A stretch of 64,000 bases of DNA. Origin: Toxonevra muliebris. Its lineage: Eukaryota; Arthropoda; Insecta; Diptera; Pallopteridae. The stretch lies in NCBI GenBank assembly GCA_963691655.1, contig OY829326.1, forward strand, positions 40,203,989 through 40,267,988, given 5' to 3'. Positions 59,571 to 64,000 of this stretch are shown here, piece after piece (the first letter of the stretch is position 1; the number at the start of each line of letters is the position of its first letter). Under the pieces are notes generated by a model, which ran no database searches, was not told the DNA's origin, and saw only the letters and a list, made by a program, of their open reading frames with translations. Both the position numbers and the translations under genes were made by a program.

Positions 59571-60325
59571 AGTATTTTACTATTAATTATTCACTTACTC
59601 CTTTCCTGATCGCAAGCAAACTAGAAGTTATAGAGCAAACCCGATTTCGGATTCATCTTTGCTGGCCCCTACTTCATAGTAAAAAGGTTTTAAAAAATTT
59701 TTAAAAAAGTTTCCATTGAGGAATTCAGGGTCACCGATGACTCATAACTAAATTTAATTTCCAAAGAAAGTAAACACAATTTTTAAGATATAATGTTTTA
59801 AAAAATTGATTTTCCCATAACATATTTTGCATATTTGAGCAAATATTGTCAAAATTGTGAGCGATTGAAAAACGGTAAAAAAAATTTTTTTTTTTAAATT
59901 AGGTCCCAATTTCAGGATTTAATAACAACTAAAGCGCAATCAATTCTCTTTTCAATGAGTATACATAAATGTATTAAAATAGTTTCTGAAAAAACTAAAA
60001 AAACGAATTTTGGGTCACAGGTGGCCAATAGTCCCGAAAGGGTTAAAAAGATACGTGATCTCATTATGTAGTAGAATGTGAAGAAATTCTTGAACAACCC
60101 AAATAATTGAATAACGTAAATGAGACAAAACCTGAGCCAACAATCCAACAAACCCTCTTAAAAAGAAATAAAAAAAACTAAATGTGTCAAGGTTAAAGTG
60201 AAACTTTGAAGAATATGCGTGGAAAATTCCTTATTTTTTTTCATAAAAATTCCTGTTTATTTCTTATTCAATATTATAAGTGTGCAAACAGCATTGCCAA
60301 ATGAAATTATTTTATTATAGAATTC

Positions 60326-60433
60326 TCAAACCATACACGTAGTCGACTGCGAGTGCAGGAAATTGGTCAGCGTGGGGTACAAAGCTGTAATTCGAGTTGT
60401 AGTCAACACGGTAACAGTTGCTTCAGACGCCAT
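60326..60433 (-). CDS. possible start of a minus-strand coding exon
   Basis: CAAAATGGCG, a good fly translation-start context, opens a 35-residue frame MASEATVTVLTTTRITALYP then TLTNFLHSQS before a stop at 60326. The surrounding 150 bases are clearly more GC-rich than the neighbourhood. It could be a first coding exon or part of an element, since an inverted repeat lies just to the right (60491-60650). No splice donor stands out. Confidence 0.15.
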   Translation of the reverse strand: MASEATVTVLTTTRITALYPTLTNFLHSQSTTCMV

Positions 60434-60490
60434 TTTGTCATCGTGTTGTGCTGCTGCATTCAATGTGTTCGAAGCTTATTGCAGAGTATA

Positions 60491-60650
60491 GACGATACAA
60501 CATGTGCGCATATTTTCTGAGGTTACAGGCATGTTATATTGTGTGTAGGCTGACGCGCACACATATCTCATTGAACATCTTATAGGAAAGCATATATCGA
60601 GGTTCGCCACATTTTTTCATACCAAGTGTGCACACATGTTGTATCGAGTT
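60491..60650. repeat. inverted repeat, possible MITE
   Basis: CGATACAACATGTGCGCA near 60493 and TGTGCACACATGTTGTATCG near 60630-60650 are inverted repeats (CGATACAACATGTG exact). The roughly 155-bp unit between has no coding capacity. Target duplication not found. Confidence 0.55.
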
Positions 60651-62214
60651 CCACTGATTCTGTTATTTCCTTCGTTCCTTCGTTCCTCCCACCACTCTTC
60701 ACCTTTTTTATTTAAAGTTTCATTTCATTTCAAAAAATATAATTTTATCTGAGATGAGGGCCAATCATATGCCATTCGCTGATTACAGTTATTATCTAAA
60801 TGTCGGTATAATTTTCAAACATACTGTATAATTACATATGTAGATACTATCTATTTATAATTCACTATATTTATGTATGTATATCTGATGTAAAGCACAA
60901 TCTCATTAATCTATATGGTACATCTACATATAATTCAAAAAAAAAAAACATAATGTAAACTGCAAAGTGAGCCATTTTTAATAATTTAATTACTCACAAT
61001 CTTGATAATTGCAAATGGGAATCGGTGTTGTGTTTGTGAAGCCCTCAAGGAATTGGCCTATTAATGTCCATAACATTATTTCAATTAATCAATTTATATA
61101 TGAATTAAATTGTTAATTACGCCAAAGGCAAACACATTTTTTTATTTAAATAATGATGAACAATGAAATTAATGTTTTCTAGCAAATTTTTTATTTTTAT
61201 TATTATTTTTTTTTTTGTACCTAATGTGTCAATATTACACAGTAAAGTGGTTAATTTCAATTTATACACATGCAATTGTTTCATTCAATTCGAGCACCCT
61301 TTTAAAACCAACTTAAGTATCTTTACTTTATAACAATAGCTTCTATTTAATTTAAAGTACCTTACACTTAAATGTGACAGGAAATCAACAACAACAACAA
61401 ATTTCTTGTTTGTATTTCATAAGTTTCATTTAAAGTTTTTCACATTTGTTTGCTTCACACTTTAATTGTTCGAAAATTTTGTGTATATTATGGTCTTTTC
61501 ACTAGATAAATATGTTATCGTAAATAAGATGAGAAAATGTTTAAGGTGCCAAATTTCAATAAAGCATGAAAGTGAAACTTTTTTTTCGTTCCTACTAAGA
61601 TTTTTCTGTTTTTGTTTTTATTTATGACTTTGTATAAATAAATGAGAAACAGATTGTGAAAAAATCAAAAACAGATGAGTCTAAAATATTTTTTGTTGTT
61701 GGGAACTTTTTGAACTTTTTTTTAAGCAGCATCTACGTAATTTGATGTGCTAGTTAATTTAAATGTTACACAAATAAATAACACTTGATTTCCAATAATT
61801 TTGATGACTTATCAAAATAATGGGCACTTTTAGTTATTAATTTCAGAACATGCTAAATGTTTTCGTTAATATTTTACAACCTTGAGGAATTTTTTTCTTT
61901 CGCTGGTACTTGTGGTTAGTTATTTATTTGCTTATTGTGTTGTTAGTTTTTGGTAATACCTAGTGGTTAACAATATTCTTGTTTATATTTAGAGTAATCT
62001 ATTTGTTACTCTTCATGTTTACAATAAATATGTTTACAATAACATCTGCATGTTGATTTCTTTATCTATGAATAGAAAAAGAAAAATATGAATTATATAA
62101 TCTCTCGGAAGTTGATGTACTTTAACAGAGTTATAGGCTAAATTAGTAAAATTATAGCTTATAAGTTATGACTAAGTGTCAAAAATGAATTTCATCCTCC
62201 ACAACTTTTATTGC

Positions 62215-62395
62215 TATTGTGAGTAAGAACTCATTATCAGTAAACCTTTAGTGATAGAGTAAATAAAAACTCACTACCACTAAACATCACTGCCACTAAA
62301 TGTTTAGTAGTTTTAGGATTAAATTCCCATTCTTACTCAATGTTTAGTGGTAATCAGTTTTAATTTTCACTACCACTAAAGATTAAATTTAATGA
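62215..62395. repeat. cluster of TACCACTAAA/TTTAGTGGTA repeats
   Basis: CACTAAA or its complement TTTAGTG occurs at least six times. One pair forms a perfect 9-bp stem (ACTAAACAT and ATGTTTAGT, about 62279-62310). It is probably the remnant of an element with internal repeats. Confidence 0.5.
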
Positions 62396-63096
62396 GCAAA
62401 GCCCCAGTCTGATAATATTTCATACGCTCGAAAATGACAGAGCAGCGTAGGTGAAAGAAACGACAGAACGTGGGTTAATGGGTCTCGCCACCCTGAGCAG
62501 ATGAATTTCTCTTTTTGAGTTTTTGAGTATTTATTAACAATTTAATAAATCAGACTGTGCCTCTGATTTTGAGCTCAATCATCACTGTTAATAACTTTAA
62601 AGTTTAAATTGGAAACACAAAATTTCCAAACTGAACTAAAACTTAGTAAGAGTTCATTGCTTTCGTTAAAATAAAAGCTAGAGTTTTAGAAACGAGTTTC
62701 TATAATGTTTTAATATAAACCAGTTGTTTACAAAGACATTATAATTTCTGCATCAAGAAAAATATTCAAAAAGGACTTTTACTTTATTTTATATAAAAAA
62801 CATATAAATATGAGCACATAAAGTACATAGTTATAATTAACACAATTCAAGAAATGGGAACCAAGAAAACTGCTCCACTTAACAAAAATTAAATAAAAAA
62901 CGTTGAGAAACTTGATTTTCTTACATATTTACATTTTGTGTAAATCATTTTTTTTTTTTCGTTTATATTTATGCTGATAAAATGTGAATGCTGTAGCAAG
63001 GAAGCAAATATAGTAATATTAACAACTGAACAATCGGCACGGCAACAGCAGCAGCAACAAAATTCACTCAACGTTTCAGCTATAAAAAAATGCTTG

Positions 63097-63147
63097 TAGC
63101 AGCATTAACAACAGCATTAACAACAGCAGCAGCAGATACAGATACAA
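63097..63147. repeat. compound microsatellite
   Basis: AGCATTAACAAC repeated, then CAG units, then GATACA units. Confidence 0.8.
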
Positions 63148-63818
63148 TTGACCTTCGCACTACTTATGCGAAATTATTTAATCATGACTAAAAAGCAAAA
63201 TACAAAAAAAGAGAAACATGAAGCGAATTCAGTAAAATGCAACGTCTGCCGAATGCTTCATTCATTTTCGTTTTGCTGTTTTATTTGCCACCAACTACAG
63301 CATTATGAACAACATTACCATTACCACCACGGCTACAGCTACTCCTTTTTAACTTTTCATATAATTCATATGTAAAAAATAGCAGCAGCAACACAAAGCA
63401 CAACAACAGAAAATGACAACAACAAAAATAAAACATTAAGAAAAAATTCAACAGCAACAACTGCTCAGCAGCAATGAAATCCACATGAATTGGCAATTAC
63501 AATCATTCGCTGAAATTTATACTCCGGCATTTTCCGATAATGTTGATTTTTCCCTCCGTATATCTTGGCAATTGTTGTAGAGTTGTTGATTGCTGGTTGC
63601 AGTTTTGCCTATTATTGTTTATTTTAAGTTTTATTTGCGCTAGCAACAAACGCAATGTAAAGAAAAACAAAAACAAACATAAAACGGCAGCAAGCAGCTG
63701 TCTGCAAACAGGTGCAGTAGCAGCAACAGTAACAACAACATTACAACACTCATGGAAAAACTATTGTAAAAACAACAAACATATATTTGCTAAGACAACA
63801 TACACAAATTTACATGGA

Positions 63819-63840
63819 TTTTTTTTTTTTTTTTTTTTTT
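63819..63840. repeat. poly-T tract
   Basis: Unbroken run of 22 T. Confidence 0.9.
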
Positions 63841-64000
63841 GAAAAAACATAGTGCAACAAAAATCGTCATTCAAAGAAGAGCCGGCAACATTTGGTTTTT
63901 AATTCAGATCAAGGTCTCATTTTTACAATTGGTAAGACAGGTCGAGCTTTGGTCGTATTCAAGAAACGTGCTTAACGTGTATTTTTTTTTTGATTTTGAA

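Larger units (their letters stand above)
54181..60325. other. non-coding AT-rich stretch
   Basis: No gene supported. CTG/TTG trinucleotide runs lie near 55190-55215 and a CA microsatellite at 57222-57243. Frames at 54980-55415 are driven by Leu/Val-type low complexity. The 58837-59067 and 59181-59570 frames are noted separately or rejected. Confidence 0.45.
60651..64000. other. non-coding stretch rich in CAG/CAA repeats
   Basis: No gene supported. A cluster of CACTAAA/TTTAGTG motifs lies at 62215-62395 and an opa-type repeat cluster at 63040-63480. The frames at 62889-63842 run through these repeats and are not credible genes. Confidence 0.5.

Noticed and set aside
62889..63842. Frames in the CAG/CAA-rich right end
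   Set aside because: Simple-sequence repeats keep several frames open at once on both strands; no coding signal.
1..64000. CRISPR arrays, bacterial operons, LTR retrotransposons
   Set aside because: No regularly spaced direct repeats, no gene packing with ribosome binding sites, and no long direct repeats with TG...CA ends were seen.

Overview
The window looks like non-coding chromosomal DNA from a higher fly (Brachycera, for example a calyptrate or tephritid); the species cannot be named. The evidence is an AT-rich base composition (about one third G+C by eye), CAA/CAG, TATG and CA microsatellites of the dipteran type, Tc1/mariner-superfamily relics, tRNA-derived SINEs ending in AACCTAACCT, and no bacterial-style gene packing. 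I found no complete protein-coding gene. The longest ATG-initiated frames (up to 148 codons) sit in low-complexity DNA, and frames up to about 130 codons are roughly what 64 kb of such AT-rich sequence should yield by chance. The window is best read as long intergenic or intronic sequence.

Most of what can be annotated is transposable-element debris. Left part (1-13.4 kb): a pogo-like element bounded by matching termini (4980-6543) with another inverted-repeat element inside it, a 112-bp MITE (7219-7330), a Tc1-type end (about 7591), a SINE (about 10.55-10.83 kb), a 114-bp MITE between two TTAA sites (12697-12810) and a long hairpin (13202-13356). Middle part (14-31.7 kb): a dispersed repeat and a SINE (14.5-15.3 kb); a second pogo-like element (19188-21004) whose transposase helix-turn-helix is split by a SINE with a clear target-site duplication; an element whose ends carry arrays of AAGTGCTT (22099-22772); a tandem repeat (24590-25199); and a decayed mariner on the minus strand (about 30631-31655). 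Right part (33.8-64 kb): a decayed Tc1/Bari-like element, another dead mariner, a foldback MITE (41576-41936), a SINE (48.69-48.99 kb), a 120-bp MITE with perfect 19-bp ends (49246-49365) and a 505-bp foldback element (52491-52995).

Two places may belong to a host gene. At 45.7-46.66 kb a promoter-like stretch is followed by an ATG-free-looking, A-rich leader ending in a consensus splice donor (GTAAGT at 46660), which would be a plus-strand non-coding first exon. At 50642-50926 a Ser/Asn-rich open frame with fly-like third-base C/G use follows a possible acceptor. Several short frames that read like protein (minus strand 44123-44593, 26284-26700, 39683-39919, 59181-59570; plus strand 23597-23836) are recorded with low confidence.

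The SINEs form at least two subfamilies with different tRNA-like heads and tails but one shared central block. That shared core, and the SINE insertion into the pogo-like transposase, are the best-supported unusual observations. I see no sign of a new multi-gene system.
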